From the NCBI GenBank assembly GCA_005880755.1, contig VBGV01000048.1, positions 1 to 18,194 of the forward strand: a stretch of 18,194 nt of DNA. The letters are read 5' to 3'. This document shows, one piece after another, positions 7,700 through 14,452 of this stretch. Below the pieces are notes generated by a model. It was not told where the DNA came from. It searched no databases and saw only the letters and a list, made by a program, of their open reading frames with translations. Every line of letters begins with the position of its first letter. The first letter of the stretch is position 1. The position numbers and the translations under genes were made by a program. This DNA is from Chloroflexota bacterium. Its GTDB lineage: Bacteria; Chloroflexota; Dormibacteria; Dormibacterales; Dormibacteraceae.

Positions 7700-10600
7700 G
7701 CGCGCCCGCGGTGGTGGCAGAGGCTGAAAGCTGGAAGCCCGGAGCCGGAGGCCCGCGGGCGCCGGCGGCGCCGACGAAGAACGCGTCCGTCGTCTGGGCT
7801 GATCGCCCGGCGCTGTCGGTCACGATGATGCGGAGGTCGTATCTGGTCGCGGCGAGTCCGGTGGTACGGAGGGTGGTCGACCACGCGGTCGCGCCGGCGA
7901 TGGTAAGCATGTTGTTCCCGCCCGTCGGCGCCGGAGCGCCCGGCGTGACAGGGTTGATCTTGATCCAGTCACCGCCACCCGGCGGTGCGTAGGAGAACTG
8001 GACCGAAGCCAGACCGGCCGCCGCCTGGGCGGCGGCTGCGAGAAGGATGCTCTCGTCACCTGGCTGCTCTGCCGCCAGCGGAGTCAGGACGGAAAGCTGC
8101 GGGATCGACGATGCCGGCAGCGTGGCCCACGCGGGATTGCTGAGAGGACCTTCGTTGCCGAAACCGTCGACCGCCGCGACGACGTATCCGTTAGACGTGC
8201 CGGGCACCAGGCCGGTGTCGACGAACGTCGTGCTCATCAGGCCGCTGGCGGCCAGAGTTAGCGCGGAGCCCGCGGCTTCGACGCGGTAGACGCTGTACGT
8301 CACGTCGCCAGCGGCCGGCGTCCAGCTGAGGCCCAGGCTGCCACTCTGAGCGGTCGCGACCAGGCCGGTCACGGCGGGCGCCGCATGCACGACCGTCAGG
8401 GTGCTCTCCTCGGTAGTCGCGACAAGGCTCCCGCTCGGCGAGACCGCGACCGCGCGGACGGCGTAGGAGCCATCCGGGAGCTGCGCCGTGAGAGCGGTTC
8501 CAGAGGCGGACCATGTGCCGCTCGATGAGGCAGCCGGGAGCGTGGCGATCGTACGCCAGGTGCTTGCTTGCTGGACCTGGACGTTCACACTGGCCACGTT
8601 CGACGAGGCCTGGCCGGATGCGCTGACAGCAAGCTGCGACCCGGCGGTGGCGGCTTGCGATGTCGCGCCGAGAGCCAGCGTCGCCGGCGCCGCCGCGGCC
8701 ACGAAGACGCCGCCGCTTTGGGCGCTCGCGGCCGGAACCAGAATCGCGGAGACGACCCCCGACGCGGTGCCAACCTTGGTGCCGGACAGGGCCCGAACCC
8801 TGAAGTAGTACTGACCCCCCGCGGCCGACGAATCGCGATATATCGTACTGCCGACTCGCCCGATCACCGAGTACGTGCCGTCAGAAGTGTCCGACCGCTC
8901 CACCTGGTAACCGGTCGAGTCAGCGACTGGCGACCAAAGCAAGGTGATTGCGCCGACGCCCGCCACGGCTCGTAGGCCGGAGACGGCCGCCAGCGTTGAG
9001 CTCGGCGCCCAGTAAAAAGTCATCGGCGCGGTGGGCCGTGGCGCGGCGGCGGCGGGAGGGGCCGGCGCCACGATCGTGAATCCGACGCCTTGTCCAGCCG
9101 ATCCGTGGCTGGAAATGGCGCGGACTCGATAGTGGCCCGCGGCGAGGCTGGCCACGCTCCAGTCGGCGATGCAACCCGGCGAACACGAGACCGGTGCCGG
9201 GACTTGCGTCCATCCGTTTGCACCATCGGCGGCGTACTCGAAGGTGACCCCGCTGCGGCTGGCGCTTTCGGCGACGACCAGCATGCGACCCGTCACACGT
9301 CCGTCGGCGCCCAGGGCGCTGCCGTTCGGCAGTCGGATTTTGAGCAGAGGCGTGACATCGTCGTCGCCATCGCGCGTCGCGGTGACGGTGGCGGTCGCCT
9401 TATGGCTTCCGTGGCCGTACTGGTCCTCGAGCTCGACCGTGTAAGCGTGTTCACCCGCGGTCGCGTTCCAGTCGACCCAGCTCAATGTCCCGGCGGGAAG
9501 CTCTGCCACCGGAGCCGAGTCGCGGCTCACGACGTAGACGGCACCGTCGGCGGCGGCGGGCTGCTGCCACGTTAGGGCGACACCCGTCTGCAACGGAGCG
9601 GCGCCGAGTGAAGTCGGCGCGGCCGGCGCCGAGTTATAGATGCGAATCGATGTGTCGAACGAGGTCATGTGACCTGAGTGGTCGCTGACCGCGCTGTGCA
9701 GTTGATAAGAGCCGTCTGCCACGGCCGCCGAGTCCCACTTCATCGCGGCGATCCCCGTCAGGAGGTCGGACGCGGAAGGCTGGGCTTGCGCGGTGCCGAT
9801 TGAGACGGTGCCCTCGGGTCCCGAGACGCTCCACGCGACCGATGCTGTTCCGTCACCCGTGCGGATCGATGCGGTCAGCACGAGGACGCCACTCACCGAT
9901 CCGCCCGCCGGTTGCATATCGAGCACGATGGGCAAGCTCGTGACCGGTGCCCATGTCAATGCAATCGATTGGATCTGCTGCACCGGTGACGTCGCCGGCA
10001 AGATCGGCAGCACGCCGTAGGTGTAAGACTCGCCCGCCGCACCGCCGACGTCGATGATCGAGAGCGCGGTCGTCGTCGTTACCAGTACGGGCGACGCGCC
10101 GGCCTGCGTGCGAAACACCTTGTAGCCCGATGCGCCTGCGATCGCCTGCCACGACACCATGACATGCCCATCGGAGGCCACTGCATCCGGAGCGGGTGAG
10201 GTGATCGTGTCCGCGGGAGGCGTCGTGGGCGGAGGCGTCGTTCCCGTGCCTGTCGTGGTTGTGTCGGTCGGCGGTGTCGTACTCGTCGGCGGCGGCGTAG
10301 TCGTCGTCGTGTCGGTAGTCGTGGGCGGCGGCGTCGACGTGGTCGGCGGAGTCGTTGTCGTCGGGTCGGTGGTCGTGGTCCCTGTCGCCGTCGGCGCGGC
10401 CGCTTCGAGCGTCGTCAGCACCACGCCGGATGACTGAGCCGCGTCCATGGTCATCGGCGACTGTGTGTCGCAGTCGAGACCCAGGCCCCCCGGGCATGAC
10501 CGAAGCGAGGTGACGCGGTAGAACGAGGTGCCTGCTGGCGCGGTCGAGTCGGTGAACGCGAGTGGACTGACCGCGTTCGAAACTCGACCCACCAAGGTCC

Positions 10601-11447
10601 AGGGCCCGGTCACAGACGCTGAGCGCCAAACGGCATAAGCGCTCGCGCCTTGAGCGCGACTCCACGCCAGCTTCGCCGTGCCGGCGGTCACAGTCAACCC
10701 CGACGCCGCTGATAGCTGCGGCAGCGTCGGCGTGGATTGCGCGGGCAGCAGCTTGCGCAGCAGGTCAGCAATCTGCGCCGCAGTGAGTCGTGGACGTTCC
10801 ACGGCGTGACCTCGCAGCATCGCCTTGCCTGTGCTCGGGTCGAAGCTCTCGACCGTGAATCCCTTTGACGTGGCCCACGCGTTCACGCGATCGAGGCTCG
10901 GATCCCCTGGCAGCTTCACGCTCCAAAGCCCCGCATACGGATCGATGGGTTGTGCGTCGATCTTCGGCAGCATGACGTTGATGACCCAACCACTTTCTTC
11001 GCGGCGAAATCTGCCTTGGGCGAGCGTCAGACCGTTGTCGGAGAGATAGCCCCTGATCTGGCTCCAAGTGGTCAGGCGAGGAAAGTAGATGCTCGCTGTG
11101 TCCTGTCCAGTGACATCAACCGAAATTTCCGGCCGCTTGAGGATGTACGTGCCGAAAGCCGGGAATGACGCCACGACATCGGTGCCGATACGGTCGCTGA
11201 TCGCATTGACACGAAGGTCGGAGAACGGATTGCTCATCTGAATCGTCAGCTGGCCCACTCCCGGTCCATCGGCCAGTCGCACGATCGTAGCGGGCGCTCG
11301 CTCCGGCTGGGTCGGTGCTGACACCGACGGGGTCGAAGCGGTGGTGAACGGAACCATCTGCGCCGCCGATCCCACCGCGATCGTGGCTGCCGAAACCACG
11401 GCCACGCACCAGGTCAACGAGCCGAGGCGCATCAGCAAGGCGTTCAT
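7692..11447 (-). CDS. Secreted FN3/Ig-repeat protein, N-terminal part of the giant surface protein
   Basis: A 1251-residue ORF. Residues 1-29 form a signal peptide (hydrophobic core around TWCVAVVSAATIAVGSA, probable cleavage near AQ). Residues 45-235 form an N-terminal domain with two similar alpha/beta-looking halves, not recognised. An FN3 domain at about 240-340 is followed by a Thr/Pro linker at 350-417. FN3 domains (about 418-500, 617-705, 820-905, 1021-1110) then alternate with Ig/Big-like domains (about 505-615, 712-800, 915-1020, 1112-1228). FN3 hallmarks are visible, such as LSWTPAAGDVTYSVYR followed by TTFVDTGLVPGT. The ORF ends with only the first strand of another FN3 domain (GFQLSASATTAGARV, then TGA), and the rest of that fold appears one frame over. 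The start was chosen at 11447 because the signal peptide follows at once; Met6 is possible and the ribosome site is weak. The gene has its own promoter and long leader. It is probably a cell-surface or secreted adhesin-like protein. Confidence 0.85.
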   Translation of the reverse strand: MNALLMRLGSLTWCVAVVSAATIAVGSAAQMVPFTTASTPSVSAPTQPERAPATIVRLADGPGVGQLTIQMSNPFSDLRVNAISDRIGTDVVASFPAFGTYILKRPEISVDVTGQDTASIYFPRLTTWSQIRGYLSDNGLTLAQGRFRREESGWVINVMLPKIDAQPIDPYAGLWSVKLPGDPSLDRVNAWATSKGFTVESFDPSTGKAMLRGHAVERPRLTAAQIADLLRKLLPAQSTPTLPQLSAASGLTVTAGTAKLAWSRAQGASAYAVWRSASVTGPWTLVGRVSNAVSPLAFTDSTAPAGTSFYRVTSLRSCPGGLGLDCDTQSPMTMDAAQSSGVVLTTLEAAAPTATGTTTTDPTTTTPPTTSTPPPTTTDTTTTTPPPTSTTPPTDTTTTGTGTTPPPTTPPADTITSPAPDAVASDGHVMVSWQAIAGASGYKVFRTQAGASPVLVTTTTALSIIDVGGAAGESYTYGVLPILPATSPVQQIQSIALTWAPVTSLPIVLDMQPAGGSVSGVLVLTASIRTGDGTASVAWSVSGPEGTVSIGTAQAQPSASDLLTGIAAMKWDSAAVADGSYQLHSAVSDHSGHMTSFDTSIRIYNSAPAAPTSLGAAPLQTGVALTWQQPAAADGAVYVVSRDSAPVAELPAGTLSWVDWNATAGEHAYTVELEDQYGHGSHKATATVTATRDGDDDVTPLLKIRLPNGSALGADGRVTGRMLVVAESASRSGVTFEYAADGANGWTQVPAPVSCSPGCIADWSVASLAAGHYRVRAISSHGSAGQGVGFTIVAPAPPAAAAPRPTAPMTFYWAPSSTLAAVSGLRAVAGVGAITLLWSPVADSTGYQVERSDTSDGTYSVIGRVGSTIYRDSSAAGGQYYFRVRALSGTKVGTASGVVSAILVPAASAQSGGVFVAAAAPATLALGATSQAATAGSQLAVSASGQASSNVASVNVQVQQASTWRTIATLPAASSSGTWSASGTALTAQLPDGSYAVRAVAVSPSGSLVATTEESTLTVVHAAPAVTGLVATAQSGSLGLSWTPAAGDVTYSVYRVEAAGSALTLAASGLMSTTFVDTGLVPGTSNGYVVAAVDGFGNEGPLSNPAWATLPASSIPQLSVLTPLAAEQPGDESILLAAAAQAAAGLASVQFSYAPPGGGDWIKINPVTPGAPAPTGGNNMLTIAGATAWSTTLRTTGLAATRYDLRIIVTDSAGRSAQTTDAFFVGAAGARGPPAPGFQLSASATTAGARV
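10195..10398 (-). repeat. Low-complexity Thr/Pro linker coding region
   Basis: The region encodes residues about 350-417 of the 1251-residue ORF and is almost entirely Thr and Pro, with a few Ser, Asp and Gly (for example TTTTPPTTSTPPPTTTD). The DNA consists of imperfect GTCGTC/GGCGG-type short units, so it is prone to replication or assembly length change. Such linkers usually span the cell wall or separate domains in exported proteins and may be glycosylated; that role is inferred. Confidence 0.8.
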
Positions 11448-11470
11448 CTGCGGTTCGCTGACCTGGCGGG

Positions 11471-11545
11471 GGGCACCGTTAGCGGCTGATCCCGTTTGCT
11501 TTTAAGCGGGTCCGCGTGCCCGAGCGGAACACGACGAACCGCTCG
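11471..11545 (-). promoter_or_regulatory. Structured 5' leader of the giant gene (candidate cis-regulatory RNA)
   Basis: On the minus strand the leader first forms a 7-bp hairpin (CGAGCGG/CCGCTCG, 11521-11545, 11-nt loop). A compact nested element follows: GGGCAC/GTGCCC (11516-11521 with 11471-11476), stacked on GCGG/CCGC (11512-11515 with 11482-11485) and CCCG/CGGG (11507-11510 with 11491-11494). The last closes an A-rich 12-nt loop containing AAAAGCAAA. The element ends about 23 nt before the ATG, so it could control access to the ribosome site. I compared it from memory with c-di-GMP, c-di-AMP, fluoride and cobalamin riboswitches and found no convincing match. The helices are short, and only covariation in relatives would prove them. 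Confidence 0.35.
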
Positions 11546-11630
11546 GCGCAAAGGCCAAATGACAATGAGACCCCTTCCTATCCTCTGCGGTGACCACGCC
11601 GTGGCTCCCTACCGGCGGGTCGAGGACGGC

Positions 11631-11659
11631 ATTGTGGTCGCGTCCCACCACGCTGTCAA
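11631..11659 (-). promoter_or_regulatory. Sigma70-type promoter driving the giant surface protein gene
   Basis: The minus strand has a perfect -35 TTGACA (11654-11659), a 17-nt spacer and a -10 CACAAT (11631-11636, 4 of 6 matches). Transcription would start near 11624, giving a leader of about 175 nt before the ATG at 11447. It is the best promoter-like match found in the window. Confidence 0.5.
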
Positions 11660-11899
11660 GACGGAACTTCTTAACCACAACATGTGAGCACTTGTGAAGC
11701 CTCGGGGCGCACATCCGTTGCGACGCGCGACCCCATATCCGGGCCTCGCGCGCGTCGTGAGTAAGTGCCTGGACCGTCGTGCAAAAGGGAATCGTCAGCA
11801 CGTCATGAAGGCCCGCGGGCCAAGCCTCCGCGCCACCTCGAAAGGCGAGAAGCGGCGTTCCTGTTCCAGGTCGTTCGAGGGGCCTTCAAGACGCGCCCA

Positions 11900-11928
11900 T
11901 TGACCGCGGCGGTCCCGCGCGGTCTACT
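11900..11928 (+). promoter_or_regulatory. Promoter of the LacI-family gene
   Basis: The -35 is TTGACC (11900-11905, 5 of 6) and the -10 is TCTACT (11923-11928, 4 of 6), with a 17-nt spacer. The predicted start near 11935 leaves a short leader that contains an AAGGGG ribosome site at 11940-11945, five bases before the ATG at 11951. Spacing fits at every step, but the -10 is weak. Confidence 0.45.
11902..11914. promoter_or_regulatory. Perfect palindrome overlapping the -35 box (candidate operator)
   Basis: GACCGC-G-GCGGTC is a perfect 6-bp inverted repeat around one central base, overlapping the -35 of the LacI-family promoter. Position and symmetry suit autorepression. LacI-family sites are usually even-length with a central CG, so the assignment is tentative. 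Chance palindromes are commoner in GC-rich DNA. Confidence 0.3.
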
Positions 11929-11950
11929 TATCGCACCCCAAGGGGTATCC

Positions 11951-12979
11951 ATGGAAGCGGTTTCACGAACTGCAGCTACGCTCGACCAGGTCGCTCGAGC
12001 GGCCGGCGTGTCGCGCGCCACCGCTTCCCGGGTCTTCAGCGGCAACCTCAGGGTCAGCGAGGAAGCGCGCCGCGCCGTTGAAAGCGCGGCCACACGGCTC
12101 GGCTACGTAGCCAACAGCGCGGCCCGAAGTCTGGCCGCCGGGCGGAGCGAATCCGTCGGCGTGGTCGTGCCGGAGCCGGGCTCGGGGCACTTTCTCGACC
12201 CCCTGCTCTCGCGGCTGCTGCGCGGCATTGGTGAGGAGCTGTCGGCGAGCGGGCTGCAGATGGTGCTCTTCTCGCCCCAGTCGCCGGCCGACGTGCAGCG
12301 CCTCGAGCAGTACCTGGTGGGCGGGCACGTCGATGCCGTCCTCATGCTGGCGCTGCACGAATCGGACACCCTGCCTGCGCGACTGCACGCCCGCGGCATC
12401 CCGATGGTGTTCGGCGGGCGACCGCCGCAATCGCAAGAGGTCAGCTTTGTCGACGTCGACAACCACGCTGGGGGCCGAGCCGCGACCGAGCACCTGATCA
12501 AGCAGGGGCGCCGGCGCATCGCGCACATCGCCGGTCCGGACCACTCGGCAGCGGCGCGGGCGCGTCTGGCGGGCTTTCGCGAAGCGATGTGGAGCGCGGG
12601 GCTGCGCTCGGATTTCGTCGATTACGGCGACCTGGATCGCGACGGCGGCGAGCTCGCGATGGGTCGTCTGCTCGCGACGGCCGACGATATCGATGCGGTG
12701 TTTGCGGCCTCGGACGCGATGGCGGCGGGCGCCATGTGGGCGCTGCAGGTGCTCGGGCGGCGCGTGCCCGACGACGTGGCCGTGATCGGGTTCGACGATT
12801 CGCCGATCGCCTCGGCGACGCGGCCGCCACTTTCGAGCGTGAGGCAACCGGTCGAGGACATGGGTCGCGAGATGGCCAAACTGGCGGTCAGCCTGTCGGG
12901 AGTGCGCGACCAGTCGCCGCGGCAGATGGTCCTCAGCCCGGAGCTGTCGGTGCGCGAATCGACCGTGGCGTCGCGCTAG
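11951..12979 (+). CDS. LacI-family transcriptional regulator
   Basis: A 342-residue protein, normal length for the family. An N-terminal helix-turn-helix covers residues about 9-55 (ATLDQVARAAGVSRATASR, followed by the hinge ending GYVANSAARSLAAGRS). The periplasmic-binding-protein-like effector domain follows, from SVGVVVPEPGSGHF through HIAGPDHSAAARARLAGF and FAASDAMAAGAMWAL to VAVIGFDDSPIASATRPPLS. Such proteins bind DNA as dimers or tetramers and release or bind it in response to a small ligand, usually a sugar; the ligand here is not predictable. An in-frame extension to 11765 exists but is non-homologous and Arg/Ser-rich. The ATG at 11951 has a good ribosome site and puts the HTH at the expected N-terminus. 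No sugar-use operon adjoins it; the candidates for control are itself and the divergent giant gene. Its stop overlaps the stop of the convergent transglycosylase gene. Confidence 0.92.
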   Translation: MEAVSRTAATLDQVARAAGVSRATASRVFSGNLRVSEEARRAVESAATRLGYVANSAARSLAAGRSESVGVVVPEPGSGHFLDPLLSRLLRGIGEELSASGLQMVLFSPQSPADVQRLEQYLVGGHVDAVLMLALHESDTLPARLHARGIPMVFGGRPPQSQEVSFVDVDNHAGGRAATEHLIKQGRRRIAHIAGPDHSAAARARLAGFREAMWSAGLRSDFVDYGDLDRDGGELAMGRLLATADDIDAVFAASDAMAAGAMWALQVLGRRVPDDVAVIGFDDSPIASATRPPLSSVRQPVEDMGREMAKLAVSLSGVRDQSPRQMVLSPELSVRESTVASR

Positions 12980-13617
12980 ACCGGACCCTTTCCGTCCTTG
13001 AACATCATGGCCGCGTTGTAGACGGCCCACACGTAGTGTCGGCAGTCGGAGCGCAGGTGCACCCAATCCGTGACCGCGCCACCGCCCGCGTAGTAGGCGG
13101 TGAGCGCTTTCGCGATGTCGTTGTGGTAGCTGACGAGGTTGTGTTTCAGGATCGCGGTCCCCATATCGATGTTGTCTCCGGGGTCAAAGAGGTTCACCTT
13201 GCGATTCAGGAGCGCGGGTCCGTCCGCGGCAGCTGTCGAGGGCATCACCTGCATGATCCCGACCGCGCCCGCCGACGACACCACCCCCGCCTGCCATCCG
13301 CTCTCGTGCCACGCCAGTCCCATCACGAGATAGGGATTGACGCCGTGCTTCAGTGCCGCCGCGTACAGCATCGACTTCGTGATCAACATGTCGAGCGACG
13401 GCGCGGCGGGGTCGCCGCTGGGATCGGGCGCGGTCAGGCTGGGGACGTTTTCAGGGTTGATCGCCGGTTGCAGTCCGGTCGGTGGTTTGGCCTCGGGGCC
13501 CTGGAGCGCGCTTTCGCCGCAGCCCTGCAAACCGAGGACCGCACAGGTTGCAAGCGCGAGCAGCGGAAGTCCCGCTCTCATACAAGCGATAACGCTTGTC
13601 GGAGGGCCTTTGTGCAT
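12976..13617 (-). CDS. Lytic transglycosylase (SLT domain) lipoprotein
   Basis: A 213-residue protein. The signal (LPLLALATCAVLGLQGC) ends in a lipobox-like LQGC, so the mature protein is probably lipid-anchored outside the cytoplasmic membrane. After a Pro-rich spacer comes a C-terminal SLT/lysozyme-like domain: HGVNPYLVMGLAWHESGW carries the catalytic Glu of the ES motif, and AVGIMQVMPST is the family's second motif, followed by NIDMGTAIL and KALTAYYAGGG. These enzymes cleave the MurNAc-GlcNAc bond of peptidoglycan, giving 1,6-anhydro ends. The start at 13617 gives a long n-region. Met13 (13579-13581) would give a textbook lipoprotein signal (MRAGLPLL) but sits right behind a hairpin with no ribosome site; neither start has a strong one. 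It lies 11 nt downstream of tRNA-Ala on the same strand and may share its transcript. The stop overlaps lacI. Confidence 0.9.
   Translation of the reverse strand: MHKGPPTSVIACMRAGLPLLALATCAVLGLQGCGESALQGPEAKPPTGLQPAINPENVPSLTAPDPSGDPAAPSLDMLITKSMLYAAALKHGVNPYLVMGLAWHESGWQAGVVSSAGAVGIMQVMPSTAAADGPALLNRKVNLFDPGDNIDMGTAILKHNLVSYHNDIAKALTAYYAGGGAVTDWVHLRSDCRHYVWAVYNAAMMFKDGKGPV
13582..13599 (-). repeat. Perfect 7-bp hairpin at the alternative start of the transglycosylase gene
   Basis: The plus strand reads ACAAGCG-ATAA-CGCTTGT, a perfect 7-bp inverted repeat with a 4-nt loop. It abuts the second possible ATG (13579-13581) and lies just downstream of the tRNA 3' end. No T-run follows, so it is not a classical intrinsic terminator. 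It could be an operator, a translation-limiting hairpin or an RNA-processing boundary. Confidence 0.5.
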
Positions 13618-13628
13618 GTCTCAAGATT

Positions 13629-13705
13629 TGGTGGACCCGAGGGGATTCGAACCCCTGACCTACAGACTGCCAGTCTGTCGCGCTCCCAAACTGCGCCACG
13701 GGCCC
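13629..13705 (-). tRNA. tRNA-Ala (anticodon GGC)
   Basis: The full cloverleaf can be read on the minus strand: acceptor GGGCCCG/CGGGTCC, D stem GCGC/GCGC, anticodon stem ACAGA/TCTGT with loop CTGGCAG (anticodon GGC, reading GCC/GCU), and T arm AGGGG-TTCGAAT-CCCCT. The discriminator is A and the 3' CCA is encoded. The acceptor stem contains the G3-U70 wobble pair, the alanine identity element, confirming the assignment independently of the anticodon. The total is 77 nt including CCA. A TATTCT -10-like site lies upstream, between this gene and the divergent hydrolase operon. Confidence 0.97.
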
Positions 13706-13774
13706 ACGCCGCGCCAAGTTGCAAGCTAAGAATACCGCTCCAGTTACCATCTCCCGTTGGCTCCCAAGCACCAC

Positions 13775-14452
13775 ATGCAAACACGCGATATCACGACCAA
13801 CGAACTGCACGGCGGCGCATATCTCGCGCTGCCTGACGCCTCAGGCCCGCATCCGGCGGTCGTCGTGATTCATGAGGCGAGCGGCCTCGATGCTCACATC
13901 AAGAGAATCACCGGACGATTTGCCGATGCCGGTTACGCGGCGCTCGCGGTCGACCTCTTCACCGGCCGGAACCGCGCGATCTGTATGGCGCGCTACATGG
14001 CCGGCATGCTGATGGGCTCGGTCAACCGCTACGGCATCGATGACCTGAAGAGCGCCTTGACGTTTCTGGCCAAGCTTCCCGAGGTCGACGCGCAGCGCAT
14101 GGGCGCGATTGGTTTTTGCATGGGCGGAGGCTTCGCGATCGCGTGGGCCTGCACCGACTCACGCCTCAAGGCGATCGCTCCTTTCTACGGCGTCAATCCT
14201 CGGCCGCTCGAGGTCGTGAAACGACTGTGCCCGGTGGTGGGCTCCTATCCTGAAAACGATTTCACCGCACGGGCAGGGCGCGCGATCGACCAGGCCTTGA
14301 CCCGCGAGCAGATCACGCATGACATCAAGATCTATCCCAACACCCGGCATTCGTTCTTCAACGACACCAGCAGGTCATATGACCAACAAGCCGCCGATGA
14401 TTCGTGGCATCGAGTAATGGAGTTTTTCGGCGAACAGCTCGGAAAGCGATGA
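13775..14452 (+). CDS. Dienelactone hydrolase family protein
   Basis: An alpha/beta-hydrolase of about 225 residues, typical of the family. Visible features are PAVVVIHEASGLDAHIK (oxyanion-side strand and HE motif), AGYAALAVDLF, the nucleophile elbow GFCMGGG with Cys as expected for dienelactone hydrolases, the acid Asp in YPENDF and the catalytic His in NTRHSFFND. Family members open dienelactones or related esters and lactones; the actual substrate is unknown because no aromatic-degradation genes accompany it. The ATG at 13775 fits the family N-terminus. An in-frame TTG at 13757 lies where transcription might begin, 7 nt after a TACCAT -10-like site. No ribosome site precedes either start. 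It is the first gene of a three-gene unit, and its TGA overlaps the next ATG. Confidence 0.9.
   Translation: MQTRDITTNELHGGAYLALPDASGPHPAVVVIHEASGLDAHIKRITGRFADAGYAALAVDLFTGRNRAICMARYMAGMLMGSVNRYGIDDLKSALTFLAKLPEVDAQRMGAIGFCMGGGFAIAWACTDSRLKAIAPFYGVNPRPLEVVKRLCPVVGSYPENDFTARAGRAIDQALTREQITHDIKIYPNTRHSFFNDTSRSYDQQAADDSWHRVMEFFGEQLGKR

Larger units (their letters stand above)
11448..11950. other. 503-bp divergent intergenic regulatory region
   Basis: No credible protein gene lies here; the short open frames are Arg/Ser-rich and lack family features. It holds the leftward promoter (11631-11659), the structured leader (11471-11545), the rightward promoter (11900-11928) and the palindrome (11902-11914). 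A looser inverted repeat, CACAA/TTGTG, sits at about 11676-11696, upstream of the leftward -35. Nothing further is recognised in 11700-11895. Confidence 0.6.

Noticed and set aside
10195..10398. CRISPR or tandem DNA repeat array
   Set aside because: The periodicity comes from Thr/Pro codons in a protein linker; there are no constant repeats or unique spacers.
11471..11600. c-di-GMP-I (GEMM) riboswitch
   Set aside because: Isolated look-alike pieces occur (GCAAA, AGCCG...), but their order, spacing and three-way junction do not fit the known consensus on either strand.
11765..11950. N-terminal extension of the LacI-family protein
   Set aside because: The extra 62 residues have no family match. 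The ATG at 11951 has a ribosome site and places the helix-turn-helix where LacI proteins have it.
11947..11966. LacI-type operator over the lacI start codon (GAAGCGGTTTC)
   Set aside because: The half-sites are imperfect and lie inside coding DNA; the palindrome at 11902-11914 is better placed.
12589..13836. 415-codon plus-strand open frame running across lacI, the transglycosylase and the tRNA
   Set aside because: It crosses the tRNA and two genes with recognised motifs in other frames; its sequence is Arg/Gly-rich and featureless.
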